A DNA stretch of 64,000 nucleotides, taken from contig NZ_NPDD01000129.1 of assembly GCF_002272245.1 (NCBI RefSeq), positions 37,322 through 101,321 of the forward strand, given 5' to 3'. This document shows, one piece after another, positions 35,137 through 43,113 of the stretch. A program made the position numbers and the translations under genes. The first letter of the stretch is position 1; the number at the start of each line of letters is the position of its first letter. The notes under the pieces were generated by a model. The model saw only the letters and a program-made list of their open reading frames with translations, made no database searches and was not told where the DNA came from. Origin of the DNA: Bacillus sp. 7884-1 (GTDB lineage Bacteria > Bacillota > Bacilli > Bacillales > Cytobacillaceae).

Positions 35137-36207
35137 ATGGTGAGTGCAAGTTTGGTCACCGATTTGTTAACGAAGCTTGAGGAAGAGAAGGACCAGTGGA
35201 TTTACGATGCGATTGAGCGATTTGATGGTGAAAAGTATGCGGAGTATCAGGAGCTAAGATCACCTGAAGATCAGATTATAGAGATTAAAGTCATCGAGCA
35301 TAGCCTGTGCAAACAGAAGAGTCTTAATCTCAAACGGATGGAGCTGGAGCTGAAAACGCTGGAAGAAACCCTGATAGAAAATCGGCGAAGTCTCGAGAAT
35401 TTAGAGGCAGAACTTGTTGTATTGCAAAAGGAGCTTGCGATTTACGAGACTGGAACGAAGGGCTTGGATGGGATTCAGTTAGAAAAGTTCCAGTTCTTTT
35501 TTGATGACAAGTTTACTTTTGATAAAAAGGATCAAGTGGTTTTTAAGGAGCGGAAGATCTCCAGGTTGATGGAAAACTATCATTTGGTCGAGACGGAAAT
35601 GCTTGAGTTTTATCAAAGGCAGCTATCTGAGGTTTGGCTGTTGTTGACACGGAGTATGCAGAACATCGCATCCACCGCCAATTTTGATTTTGAAACCAAT
35701 CCGCCTATCGTGGATGTAAGTTTGAAGCATGGACGGGGCCTTGATCAATATTTAAAACCAGGGAATTTTGAAGAGGATTATTGGATTGCGCTTGGAACGT
35801 TAGAATGGAATAACAAAATTGTTTATGAGTATTATATTAACCAGATCAACCAGTTTCAGAGGAATGCTAAAGAAGAATTGGTGCAGTTATGGGATCGTAA
35901 GAACGAGCAGAACCGTTTAGCGGATGAAAAGGTGCTAGAGTTGCAGGAAAAGAATCGGCAATTGGAAGAGCGGATGGTAGAGCTTAAGGATCAGTTGGGT
36001 AGAGCGAAGCCGGAATGGGAACAGGGTTTGCTGCGGCCCAAGCTACTGGATGATATTTTAAAAGAAGAGTTTGTGAGAGTTGTTTCTGGCTGGCAGGAGA
36101 AGTTGCTCGCTGAGGATGCTTCTGATGAGGAACGATGGGCCTATCACCAGTACTGCCAAATAATTTTAAAGCAAGCGGAGAGGATTATTGGAAATGAATA
36201 CTTCTAA
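35137..36207 (+). CDS. Hypothetical coiled-coil protein, 356 aa
   Basis: Not recognised. Soluble, Glu/Lys/Leu-rich; long coiled coils at about residues 50-115 (KRMELELKTLEETLIENRRS) and 245-285 (LELQEKNRQLEERMVELKDQ). A middle part contains Trp and aromatic residues. The ATG is chosen because TAGGAGTGG precedes it; the frame also runs back through REP sequence to 34957, which would add a repeat-encoded tail and is unlikely. Its end overlaps the start of the membrane coiled-coil gene, so the two probably form a complex. Function unknown. Confidence 0.7.
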   Translation: MVSASLVTDLLTKLEEEKDQWIYDAIERFDGEKYAEYQELRSPEDQIIEIKVIEHSLCKQKSLNLKRMELELKTLEETLIENRRSLENLEAELVVLQKELAIYETGTKGLDGIQLEKFQFFFDDKFTFDKKDQVVFKERKISRLMENYHLVETEMLEFYQRQLSEVWLLLTRSMQNIASTANFDFETNPPIVDVSLKHGRGLDQYLKPGNFEEDYWIALGTLEWNNKIVYEYYINQINQFQRNAKEELVQLWDRKNEQNRLADEKVLELQEKNRQLEERMVELKDQLGRAKPEWEQGLLRPKLLDDILKEEFVRVVSGWQEKLLAEDASDEERWAYHQYCQIILKQAERIIGNEYF

Positions 36208-36925
36208 TACAATGGATGAGAAATATAACGAGGCCATTCAATCACTGAAGAAAATCAATAACGAACTTTTCTATGATGACCTGAAGAAGCTGATGAAGGA
36301 CCGGGAAGAAACGATTTCGGAGCTGAATGGAGAAGTCTATGAATCGATTGAAAACATGAAGAAGTCGATGGACAGTTTCCCCGTGCAGGTTAGCGAGAAG
36401 CTAAAGGATGAGCTCATTCACCCTCAGACTGAGTTATTTGGCCGCGGGATGGAACGGTTTGATGAGAATATTCTGGTGCTGGAAAAGAAGATTGCCTTTT
36501 GGCACCAGCAATATCAAGAGTATCTCGAGAGGACGGAAAAGCTGTTAGCCGATGCTAAAGGGTTTCAGCAGGAGGATCAAGCGTTTATCGTCGGGGAAAC
36601 CGAAAGGGTACTGACGGGTATTCGGAAACTTCAGGAGCGGTTGAGCGAGCAGACTTCCGCCTTGAATGTGAAATATGAAGTGGTGAGTGATCGATTAGGT
36701 GTGATTTTACACGAGATTGCTTCAGCTGAAGACAGGTACAAGGCGGAAATTGCGCAGCTGCGTGAAGATGTTGAGCAAATCCACCAAGGCGTTCAGGAAG
36801 AGTTGGAGCTGAGTGTTGAAAGTGGTGTAAGGCGAGAAGGCCAGTTAAAAAAATGGCTGATTGGGTTGGCAGTTGGACAGGGTGTTTCTGTTTTGTTGAT
36901 GGTGTTGTTATTTATATTGAAGTAA
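36194..36925 (+). CDS. Hypothetical membrane-anchored coiled-coil protein, 243 aa
   Basis: Not recognised. Mostly helical with predicted coiled coils (about residues 20-60 and 125-215) and one C-terminal membrane helix (WLIGLAVGQGVSVLLMVLLF), giving a tail-anchored topology with the bulk in the cytoplasm. Overlaps the upstream gene by 14 bases; a TTG six bases earlier is also possible. The pairing of a soluble and a tail-anchored coiled-coil protein recalls scaffold or division/secretion accessory proteins, but nothing specific is claimed. Confidence 0.7.
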   Translation: MNTSNTMDEKYNEAIQSLKKINNELFYDDLKKLMKDREETISELNGEVYESIENMKKSMDSFPVQVSEKLKDELIHPQTELFGRGMERFDENILVLEKKIAFWHQQYQEYLERTEKLLADAKGFQQEDQAFIVGETERVLTGIRKLQERLSEQTSALNVKYEVVSDRLGVILHEIASAEDRYKAEIAQLREDVEQIHQGVQEELELSVESGVRREGQLKKWLIGLAVGQGVSVLLMVLLFILK

Positions 36926-37116
36926 TCTAAACCTAAGCCTGGCTGCCCGCCTGGCTTATTGTTTTAGTAGGAACAATTGAATTCGGTTGAAAATGGATTT
37001 TTTTAGTAGGATAAGTAAGAGTTTTCTTGAATATATTCAAGTGGATATTACTATTTTTTACATTGATTTTAAAAAGAAAGGAACCAATAAGCACGCCATA
37101 GGGAGGGACAATTATC

Positions 37117-37308
37117 ATGAATGAATATGGTTATGAGAAAAGTGAGCGAACTCGCAAGGTAGAATCTTCTATTAAAAAGGGAATCTCGTTCGGAACATGT
37201 TTGGCTATCGTTATATCGTATACTGCGTGGAAATCTATCCCTTGGGCGATCTTCCACGGACTGTTGAGCTGGGTGTATGTTATTTATTATTGGGCAAAGT
37301 ATGTATAA
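37117..37308 (+). CDS. Small membrane protein, 63 aa
   Basis: A short protein with a charged N-terminus (YEKSERTRKVESSIKKG) and two hydrophobic segments (FGTCLAIVISYTAWKSI and WAIFHGLLSWVYVIYYW). The pattern is that of small Bacillus membrane proteins of unknown role. A strong ribosome site AGGGAGG lies upstream and a terminator downstream. Confidence 0.65.
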   Translation: MNEYGYEKSERTRKVESSIKKGISFGTCLAIVISYTAWKSIPWAIFHGLLSWVYVIYYWAKYV

Positions 37309-37334
37309 ACGATATAAAACGCAGCTTCTAGTTT

Positions 37335-37385
37335 ATCAAAAAGTCTAACGCTTCCGTTTCCGGTCGTTAGACTTTTTGATTTTTA
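37335..37385. terminator. Bidirectional terminator between convergent genes
   Basis: ATCAAAAAGTCTAACG pairs with CGTTAGACTTTTTGAT around a 14-base loop. It overlaps the last codons of the minus-strand HNH gene. Confidence 0.88.
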
Positions 37386-37632
37386 TTAGTTTTGTTGGAG
37401 GTTGTTTACGTATCCATTTAATAAACCGAAATAGTTGGGCATCCTCTTTTAGCTCTGGAATCGTTGTTAAACGTGCTGCGATTTCGGCGTTTTTATAAAG
37501 AGCATGGATCTGTTTGTGGCAGGGGATACACAAATTTGCCGTAGCCCCAAATGTCCCTCCCATCTCTTTAGGCAGCAGATGGTGAACCGTTGGCTCGACC
37601 TCCTCACGCTCACTAAGCTCACATGTACCCAT
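37345..37632 (-). CDS. HNH-type nuclease, YisB-like
   Basis: A 95-residue HNH protein. The core TVHHLLPKEMGGTFGATANL and CIPCHKQIHALY matches the YisB-type small HNH family, with the His-His and the second zinc Cys pair intact. The first zinc pair, C-x-x-C in the relatives I recall, reads CELS here, so one zinc ligand appears to be Ser. That may weaken structural zinc binding. GGGAGG precedes the ATG. The C-terminus is Lys/Arg-rich and partly encoded in the terminator. Confidence 0.75.
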   Translation of the reverse strand: MGTCELSEREEVEPTVHHLLPKEMGGTFGATANLCIPCHKQIHALYKNAEIAARLTTIPELKEDAQLFRFIKWIRKQPPTKLIKIKKSNDRKRKR

Positions 37633-37829
37633 TTTGATGCCTCCCGATTTAGCCTGTGATTGGTAAACTCCGTTATATTTATTTGCATTTTTCCTTCTTT
37701 AAATTCATGTATTGCATAGAAGGATTCCCAGTGTCTTGCTTAAAGATATCCTTTTTCAAAATGGATGACGTTTCCAGTGTAATTAAGTTATAATCTTATA
37801 ATAAAAGGGAAATAGGACGTGAGTATAGA

Positions 37830-38780
37830 TTGAAAAAAGTAACAATAGAAAGCTTGATTCAAAGGTTTTCATTGAAGGTCCTGGCTGGAGAAGGCTGTCT
37901 GCAGAAGGTTATTACCCAATCGCAGGTGCATCGTCCGGGACTGGAATTTGTTGGCCATTTTGATTTTTTTCCAACAGAGCGAATTCAGATCCTAGGAAAA
38001 AAGGAAATTACCTATTTACATAAGTTAAGTAAAGAGGAACGTAAAATTCGAATCGGAAATATTGTTCACTATCATCCGCCGTGTTTTATTGTTACCGCTG
38101 GTGAGGAAGGGCTTACGTATTTAATTCACCATTGTACAGAGCAGGGGATTCCCTTGTTGGTGACAAACCAGCCTGAGACCACTTCAGAATTTATCGCGAA
38201 ATTGGATGCGTTTTTGGTCAAGGAACTGGCACCAGAAATGGCTGTTCATGGGGTTTGTATGAATGTGTCTGGCATTGGAATCTTACTGCGGGGCAGTTCT
38301 GGGGTTGGAAAAAGCGAGACGGCCCACACATTAATTCGCCGCGGACACCGGTTGGTATCGGATGATGTCGTTGTCCTAAAGAAACTGAGTACGCAAACCA
38401 TACTTGGGACACATGATGGAAAGACGAGGGAATTTTTGGCTCTCCGTAGTATTGGGCTGTTAAATGTGGTCCGCTTGTACGGTCGTAAGGCGTTCCAGGA
38501 TGAAACACGAATTTCCCTTGATATCCATTTAACGAAGTGGGAAAAGGATGCCTTATATAACGACCTAGAACAGGAATATCATTATACCGACTATATGGGA
38601 GTGAAAATCCCCACAATGGAAATCCAGCTTCAGCCTGGGCGTGATGTTGCAGGGCTAATCGAGGCAGCCGCAAATAACTGGTACTTGAAGCAGCAAGGGT
38701 ATAGCGCGGTAGAAGAGTTTATGAGCAGGGTTGAGGCTGATATCAATGACCGTGGGGACGGTTCTTGTGGTCCGTGCTAA
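37830..38780 (+). CDS. HPr kinase/phosphorylase-like paralogue
   Basis: A 316-residue HprK-fold protein. The N-terminal HprK domain is followed by Walker A GSSGVGKSETA, the upstream catalytic His (AVHGVCMNV) and SDDVVVLKK. The C-terminal HprK signature, usually EIRGLGIIN, reads LALRSIGLLN here (about residues 203-212), so the Glu and first Gly are lost. It stands alone, whereas housekeeping hprK normally sits with lgt. It probably phosphorylates something other than HPr or lacks one activity. TTG start after AGGACGTGAG. The last ten residues (DRGDGSCGPC) are encoded by a REP-like repeat. Confidence 0.78.
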   Translation: MKKVTIESLIQRFSLKVLAGEGCLQKVITQSQVHRPGLEFVGHFDFFPTERIQILGKKEITYLHKLSKEERKIRIGNIVHYHPPCFIVTAGEEGLTYLIHHCTEQGIPLLVTNQPETTSEFIAKLDAFLVKELAPEMAVHGVCMNVSGIGILLRGSSGVGKSETAHTLIRRGHRLVSDDVVVLKKLSTQTILGTHDGKTREFLALRSIGLLNVVRLYGRKAFQDETRISLDIHLTKWEKDALYNDLEQEYHYTDYMGVKIPTMEIQLQPGRDVAGLIEAAANNWYLKQQGYSAVEEFMSRVEADINDRGDGSCGPC

Positions 38781-38814
38781 CACAACATGGGACCATGAGA
38801 ACCGTCCCCATGGA
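38748..38814. repeat. REP-like palindrome copy 6
   Basis: Left arm GTGGGGACGGTTCTTGTGG, right arm GACCATGAGAACCGTCCCC. It supplies the final codons and stop of the HprK-like gene. Confidence 0.93.
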
Positions 38815-38868
38815 AGTTGCATAAATTAGTTTGTAGTAAAAACTAATAGATGAAGGAAGGAAATTTAT

Positions 38869-39645
38869 ATGGTTACGAACTTGGACTATTCCTCTTCCTC
38901 AACACAATTCACTTTTGATGTAAATACAAGTCCTGTCATGAAAAAGGATAATCAAAACTACATTAATGTTTTAGGGATTAAACAGCTTAATACACTTGAA
39001 AATGTGTCTTTACTTGATATTTTCCTAAGCAAGAATAACGTGATAGAACCACATTATCACCAGAATGCTGCAGAACTCGTTTACTGCATTTCTGGTGCTG
39101 CTGTTGTATCTATCTTGAATCCATATACCAAACAAATTCAAAATTATCCAATTACACCTGGTCAAGTAGCAAACGTTCCGCATGGTTGGTGGCATTATGA
39201 AGAGGCGACTGTTGATAACACACACCTATTAGCTATTTTTAATGCACCAACTCCCGAAGTCATTCTAGGATCAGATATCTTAAAGTTGACACCCTCAACT
39301 ATTATGGCCCACACCTATTGCCTCGATGAAAATCAGTGGAAAGAAGCAATTAAACCAGTTCAACCTTCCACATTTATTGGTCCAACAAAATCCTGCGAAA
39401 GACGGATTGGAAGAATAGATGCACAATATTCAAATAACACCATAACAATGGGTACGCTGCACCAGCGTATTATCCACCAAATTATCAATATTCTACTTGG
39501 CCGCAATATTACTGAGACGGGACATGGGGACGGTTCTCTTGGCCTTAAACGGGGGCATTACTGGAACAACGGTAATGCCCTTAATGTTTGGAAGGTTCTA
39601 CTTGTTTTATTCATATATTTTAGTAGCAGGGTAAGCAAAAAATGA
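38869..39645 (+). CDS. Cupin protein with repeat-encoded C-terminal tail
   Basis: A 258-codon frame. Residues about 30-150 form a single cupin barrel of the oxalate-decarboxylase/germin type, with metal ligands in EPHYHQNAAELVYCISGAA (two His, Glu) and the later His in VPHGWWHYEEA. GAAGGAAGG precedes the ATG. From about residue 216 the sequence (ETGHGDGSLGLKRGHYWNNG) is translation of a half REP-like repeat and a terminator hairpin, so the last 40 or so residues are probably not native and the original stop was lost. Function of the cupin unknown. Confidence 0.75.
   Translation: MVTNLDYSSSSTQFTFDVNTSPVMKKDNQNYINVLGIKQLNTLENVSLLDIFLSKNNVIEPHYHQNAAELVYCISGAAVVSILNPYTKQIQNYPITPGQVANVPHGWWHYEEATVDNTHLLAIFNAPTPEVILGSDILKLTPSTIMAHTYCLDENQWKEAIKPVQPSTFIGPTKSCERRIGRIDAQYSNNTITMGTLHQRIIHQIINILLGRNITETGHGDGSLGLKRGHYWNNGNALNVWKVLLVLFIYFSSRVSKK
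39523..39543 (+). repeat. REP-like half element, copy 7
   Basis: Only the left arm CATGGGGACGGTTCTCTTGG is present. It lies in frame inside the cupin gene. Confidence 0.88.
39553..39580 (+). terminator. Hairpin inside the extended cupin frame
   Basis: GGGCATTAC pairs with GTAATGCCC across a 10-base loop, followed by TTAATGTTT. It is probably the original terminator of the cupin gene. Confidence 0.65.
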
Positions 39646-39900
39646 ATGAAGTATTTTGAAAATTGGTGTATGATAATTTTGATAGTAATAGTGTTTCCTC
39701 CATTCATTCTGTTAATGTTTCCACTTTTGTTTACCCACCTTATTAACCTATCATTTTACTTTTTGCCCAATTCAATGGCACTACCTCTTCTAACTCATTA
39801 TTCAAATTGCTAACGGCTTGCCTCAATAATCAAACCACTCTTGAATCAATCTCCATTGACTACCAGTAACTATAATATTCTCATTTTAAAAAATAGATGT

Positions 39901-39960
39901 CCATGGTGACGGTTCTTTTGGCCTAACCTCACTAGAACCATGAGAACCGTCCCTATGGAA
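39901..39960. repeat. REP-like palindrome copy 8, upstream of the RAYT gene
   Basis: CCATGGTGACGGTTCTTTTGG with AACCATGAGAACCGTCCC. It ends 18 bases before the leader ORF of the transposase. The gap 39646-39900 before it is AT-rich with only broken frames; a minus-strand fragment NELEEVVPLNWAKSK may be a relic. Confidence 0.9.
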
Positions 39961-39978
39961 AAAAAGGGAGAAGTGTAA

Positions 39979-40038
39979 ATGGAATTATTAATGATCAATG
40001 AGCAAAAGAATAGACCGATGTTTTCCTGTGGTGTTTAA
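39979..40038 (+). CDS. Leader ORF of the RAYT gene, 19 aa
   Basis: A 19-codon frame starting MELLMINEQ behind the excellent ribosome site AAAAAGGGAGAAGTG. It stops one base before the transposase ATG (TAA-G-ATG). The transposase itself has only a weak site, so its translation probably depends on termination and restart. A degraded N-terminus is the alternative. Confidence 0.5.
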   Translation: MELLMINEQKNRPMFSCGV

Positions 40039-40039
40039 G

Positions 40040-40816
40040 ATGCCACGGGGAGCTAGAGTTAAAAGCAAGAGCGGAATCTATCATATTATGCTACGAGGCG
40101 CCAATCGACAGGAAATTTTCCATGATGATGAGGACTGCTTGAAGTTTCTTGATTTAATACATATATATAAGCTGAAAACCGAGGTGGGGATTTTCAGTTG
40201 GTGTTTGATGAGTAATCATGTACACCTGCTATTAAAAGAGGGCAATGAAGATGTGTCCGCTACAATTAAACGGATAGGTGTAAGTTATGTCTCCTACTAT
40301 AACTGGAAGTACAGAACAACTGGGCATCTTTTTCAAGATAGGTTTAAGAGTGAGAATATAGAAAATATACGGTACTTATTAACCGTGGTACGGTATATCC
40401 ATCAAAATCCAGTTAAAGCAGGAATGGCCAGGCGGGTGGATGAATGGAGGTGGAGCAGTTGCCGGCAATACTACGGTACTCACGATGAGAGAAGGAAATT
40501 GCTAGACTCTGATTACATTTTTGGAATGTTTTCGGCGGATAACATTCTGGCAAGAGAGAGATTTATAGAATTTAATGAAATGGCCAATCAGGATGAATGT
40601 CTAGATCACCACGTGGATGAAAGAAGATTAACAGATGAGGAAGCCAGGGAAGAGATAAAGAAGATGCTGATTGGAATTGAAATCGCCCAAGTTAAGAGTT
40701 TACCTAGACTCCAAAGAAATGAAATCCTCAAAAAAACAAAAAAAATCAAAGGCCTTTCCCAACGCCAAACCGCAAGAATCCTTGGCGTTTCAAAAACACT
40801 TATTTCTAAAGCATAA
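40040..40816 (+). CDS. REP-associated tyrosine transposase (RAYT, Y1_Tnp)
   Basis: A 258-residue IS200/IS605-related HUH transposase of the REP-associated type. It begins MPRGARVKSKSGIYHIMLRG; the HUH metal motif is SNHVHLLL, and the catalytic Tyr is probably in VVRYIHQNPVKAGM, followed by WSSCRQYYG. A C-terminal helix-turn-helix is seen in GLSQRQTARILGVSKTLIS, an addition found in Bacillus members. The start chosen is one base after the leader-ORF stop; an in-frame ATG at 39998 would overlap it. Palindromic repeats flank the gene on both sides, as expected if the enzyme acts on them. It is a single-copy, non-mobile type rather than an insertion sequence. Confidence 0.9.
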   Translation: MPRGARVKSKSGIYHIMLRGANRQEIFHDDEDCLKFLDLIHIYKLKTEVGIFSWCLMSNHVHLLLKEGNEDVSATIKRIGVSYVSYYNWKYRTTGHLFQDRFKSENIENIRYLLTVVRYIHQNPVKAGMARRVDEWRWSSCRQYYGTHDERRKLLDSDYIFGMFSADNILARERFIEFNEMANQDECLDHHVDERRLTDEEAREEIKKMLIGIEIAQVKSLPRLQRNEILKKTKKIKGLSQRQTARILGVSKTLISKA

Positions 40817-40826
40817 ACTTGTGAAA

Positions 40827-40875
40827 CATGGGGACGGTTCTTGTGGTCATAAAGACCACAAGAACCGTCCCCATG
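40827..40875. repeat. REP-like palindrome copy 9, downstream of RAYT (perfect)
   Basis: A perfect 22-bp inverted repeat (arms 40827-40848 and 40854-40875) with a 5-base ATAAA loop, the most intact copy in the window. It begins 11 bases after the transposase stop. Confidence 0.96.
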
Positions 40876-40887
40876 GACCTGACACCA

Positions 40888-41571
40888 TTAAGCTGTAAAG
40901 TTACCGTCATAGCTTAGCATAATGGCTGATTTTACTCCTTCGATAGCGGAGATATTGTTGATGAAGCTCATATCATTTTCTTTGACGCGGATTTCATAGG
41001 TTACTTCAAAGTCATTGCCAGGCATGACGGATTTTGATTTAAGGGAATGCTTTTTGGCGTGTCCTGAAATGACGTGCTCTAATGAGTTTTCAATCGAATT
41101 TTCATTGTATCTTATTACCAAAAGGTAAGGGTTCTCGATTTTGATTTTATTTACAAAGAAAAATAAGACTAGTCCAATTAAAAGGGAGCCTGTAACTGCG
41201 AGCGCGATGAAGCCTGCCCCACATAAAATGCCGACAACGATTGCCCAAAAGATATAAACAATGTCCATCGGATCTTTAATAGGGGTCCTAAAACGCACAA
41301 TCGATAAAGCACCAACCATACCAAGCGACAAGAGAACGTTGGACGAAATTCCAATGATAATCAGGGCGGTGGCCAAGGCCATAATGATGAGCGATATATT
41401 AAAGGTGTGGGAGTAAATCACCCCGGTGAATGTTTTCTTGTAAATCATGTAAATGAACAATCCCAAAGCCAATGCCACCAACATACCAATAAGGGCATCG
41501 ACAATCGAAATGCTGCTCGCCTTTTCCAAAATGCTAGATTTGAAGATATCTTTAAAATTTGTAATTTCCAT
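40888..41571 (-). CDS. DUF4956 membrane protein
   Basis: A 227-residue DUF4956 protein with four or five helices (IVDALIGMLVALALGLFIYM, then about ALATALIIIGISSNVLLSLG) and the family motif VGALSIVRFRTPIKDPMD, followed by a cytoplasmic ferredoxin-like C-terminal domain. Such genes typically accompany a VTC-domain protein, as here. The role may be in surface or polyphosphate-type polymer production, not established. Shares the operon promoter at 42338-42371. AGGAAAAAG-type ribosome site. Confidence 0.85.
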   Translation of the reverse strand: MEITNFKDIFKSSILEKASSISIVDALIGMLVALALGLFIYMIYKKTFTGVIYSHTFNISLIIMALATALIIIGISSNVLLSLGMVGALSIVRFRTPIKDPMDIVYIFWAIVVGILCGAGFIALAVTGSLLIGLVLFFFVNKIKIENPYLLVIRYNENSIENSLEHVISGHAKKHSLKSKSVMPGNDFEVTYEIRVKENDMSFINNISAIEGVKSAIMLSYDGNFTA

Positions 41572-41601
41572 TTTCTTTTTCCTCCAAAGTTTTTCTAGTG
41601 T

Positions 41602-42300
41602 TTAGCCAAACATCCGGCTGATTTGATATTTTGAGTAAGTTCCTCTGCGCCTGTCGCCTAGCTGTAGAAGATATTTGATAGTATCTGGCAGGAATTCGTC
41701 ATATTTCACTTCAAGAATGACAATATCCGAATTGGTTTCAACCATCGGTATATCAGGATTCAAGACTTCATTGTTGCGGAAGCTTGTTTTAATGGAACTG
41801 TCGAAGGTGACTCGGACGTTCCCGTATTCATAAATAAATACCTCCCTCTCATAGTCGACCACGGTGAAAGGCTTTAGTTGAAATAGATTCATTTGTATAA
41901 ATAAGTCCTGGATAAGCGGTCTCGCATCGTTTTCCATCCATGCAATATCGCCGAGCCGGATTTGTTCATATTCTTCCGCACTAATCTTGCATTTTTGTTT
42001 ATAGGTCATGTTATTGCGCTTGCTCTTTTTTTCAAGGTTAATGAGATTTGTATTATGGTCGTACAGTCTGACCCGGAACTTATCCCTCTCAATAAATCCT
42101 TCCTTTTTCTGGTTCAGTACCTTATTATCAAAGTTGTCGAAATAAACACTTCGGATTAAATATTTTCCATCATTCTTTGCATGGGGGTCTGACTGCATCA
42201 CATGCTTCAATCTATTTCTCAGGAGGAAGCAATCCATTTTGGAAATTTCATGCTTCAACTCGTATCTGCCTCTCACGCCATTCAAGGTCATCGTCTTCAT
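41602..42300 (-). CDS. VTC-domain protein (polyphosphate polymerase-like)
   Basis: A 232-residue VTC domain, the tunnel-fold superfamily that includes yeast polyphosphate polymerase Vtc4. Basic tunnel residues appear in RYELKHEIS, IRSVYFDNFDN, KFRVRLYDHN and INLEKKSKRNNMTYK; acidic metal ligands include VILEVKYDEFLPD. It probably polymerises or binds a phosphate polymer at the membrane with the DUF4956 partner. The promoter region carries the same 11-bp repeats as the DUF4353 gene. The CotH-type kinase often seen with this pair is absent from the window. Confidence 0.87.
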   Translation of the reverse strand: MKTMTLNGVRGRYELKHEISKMDCFLLRNRLKHVMQSDPHAKNDGKYLIRSVYFDNFDNKVLNQKKEGFIERDKFRVRLYDHNTNLINLEKKSKRNNMTYKQKCKISAEEYEQIRLGDIAWMENDARPLIQDLFIQMNLFQLKPFTVVDYEREVFIYEYGNVRVTFDSSIKTSFRNNEVLNPDIPMVETNSDIVILEVKYDEFLPDTIKYLLQLGDRRRGTYSKYQISRMFG

Positions 42301-42337
42301 GTCATCATTCTCCTCTCGTGTGTTGCTCTATGATTGA

Positions 42338-42371
42338 CATTATTAAAGACGAACCTTAAACAAACCTTAAA
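42338..42371 (-). promoter_or_regulatory. VTC operon promoter with 11-bp tandem operator
   Basis: On the minus strand TTTAAGGTTTG-TTTAAGGTTCG (42371-42350) is followed by TTAATAATG (42346-42338). The arrangement, including the -10-like sequence, is nearly identical to that at 45174-45207. Tandem 11-bp repeats are typical of OmpR/PhoB-family regulators, and such a regulator is encoded in between. Confidence 0.75.
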
Positions 42372-42384
42372 AGGAGCCAGGGGT

Positions 42385-42520
42385 GGGGCCAGGGGGACGG
42401 TTCTCGTGGCCATTTATTGGGGACAATGAGGAGGATATCTGCGTGAAAAAGGAGTCATTTAACAGTTCCATTGGCCAGTGCTATTAAAATAAGGGACCAT
42501 GAGAACCGTCCCCTTGGACA
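42385..42520. repeat. REP-like palindrome copy 10 (arms pushed apart)
   Basis: Left arm CCAGGGGGACGGTTCTCGTGG at 42389 and right arm GACCATGAGAACCGTCCCC near 42495, separated by about 80 bases of unrelated sequence. Either an insertion split the element or two halves lie side by side. Confidence 0.85.
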
Positions 42521-42552
42521 CTTGGAAAACTAAAACTATTGGAGGAATTACT

Positions 42553-43050
42553 ATGTCAATTCAAATTAAAGTCACGCATACTTTTAATGCTCCACGTGAA
42601 TTTGTATTTAAGGCTTTCACTGATTCAGACCATTTAAAGAATTGGTGGGGGCCAAAGGGATGGATGTTTGAGGTTTCTAAATCAGATTTCCGTTCGGGTG
42701 GTGTTTTTCATTACAGCCAGAAACCTGCTGATGGCGACGTAATGTGGGTTAAATTTGTATACAGTGAAATTATTGAACCCGAGAAAATCGTTTACTCCAG
42801 TTTCTTTTCCGATGAAGAAGGTAACACTGTTCGAGCACCCTTTCACGAAAATTGGCCAATGGAAACCCTGAATACCATTACGTTCATCGAGGAGGAAGGA
42901 AAAACAACCCTTACAATGATTGTTGCTCCCGTATCCCCGACTAAGGAAGAGGTCAAAACCTTCGAGGATTCAAAAGAGATGGCTCAGGAAGGATATAGCG
43001 GAACCTATGATCAATTAGATGAATACCTAACAAAAATAAAAACCGTTTAA
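42553..43050 (+). CDS. SRPBCC/AHSA1-domain protein
   Basis: A 165-residue START-like (activator of Hsp90 ATPase homologue) protein: KVTHTFNAPREFVFKAFTDS, LKNWWGPKGW, FHYSQKPADG and TLTMIVAPVSPTKEE. It binds a hydrophobic ligand in a helix-grip pocket; role unknown. TTGGAGGAA lies just before the ATG. Its upstream region is occupied by REP copy 10, which may carry or disturb the promoter. Confidence 0.85.
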   Translation: MSIQIKVTHTFNAPREFVFKAFTDSDHLKNWWGPKGWMFEVSKSDFRSGGVFHYSQKPADGDVMWVKFVYSEIIEPEKIVYSSFFSDEEGNTVRAPFHENWPMETLNTITFIEEEGKTTLTMIVAPVSPTKEEVKTFEDSKEMAQEGYSGTYDQLDEYLTKIKTV

Positions 43051-43060
43051 AATAACCGCA

Positions 43061-43093
43061 GCAAAAAAAACACCGAACATCGGTGTTTTTTGC
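43061..43093. terminator. Bidirectional terminator between convergent genes
   Basis: GCAAAAAAAACACCG pairs with CGGTGTTTTTTGC around a five-base AACAT loop. Confidence 0.9.
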
Positions 43094-43113
43094 TTTATCT
43101 TAATAATGATCTA

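Noticed and set aside
40888..42300. Possible mobile-element cargo around the RAYT gene
   Set aside because: No terminal repeats or target duplications around the VTC/DUF4956 genes; REP-like elements are everywhere in this region and do not define a transposon.
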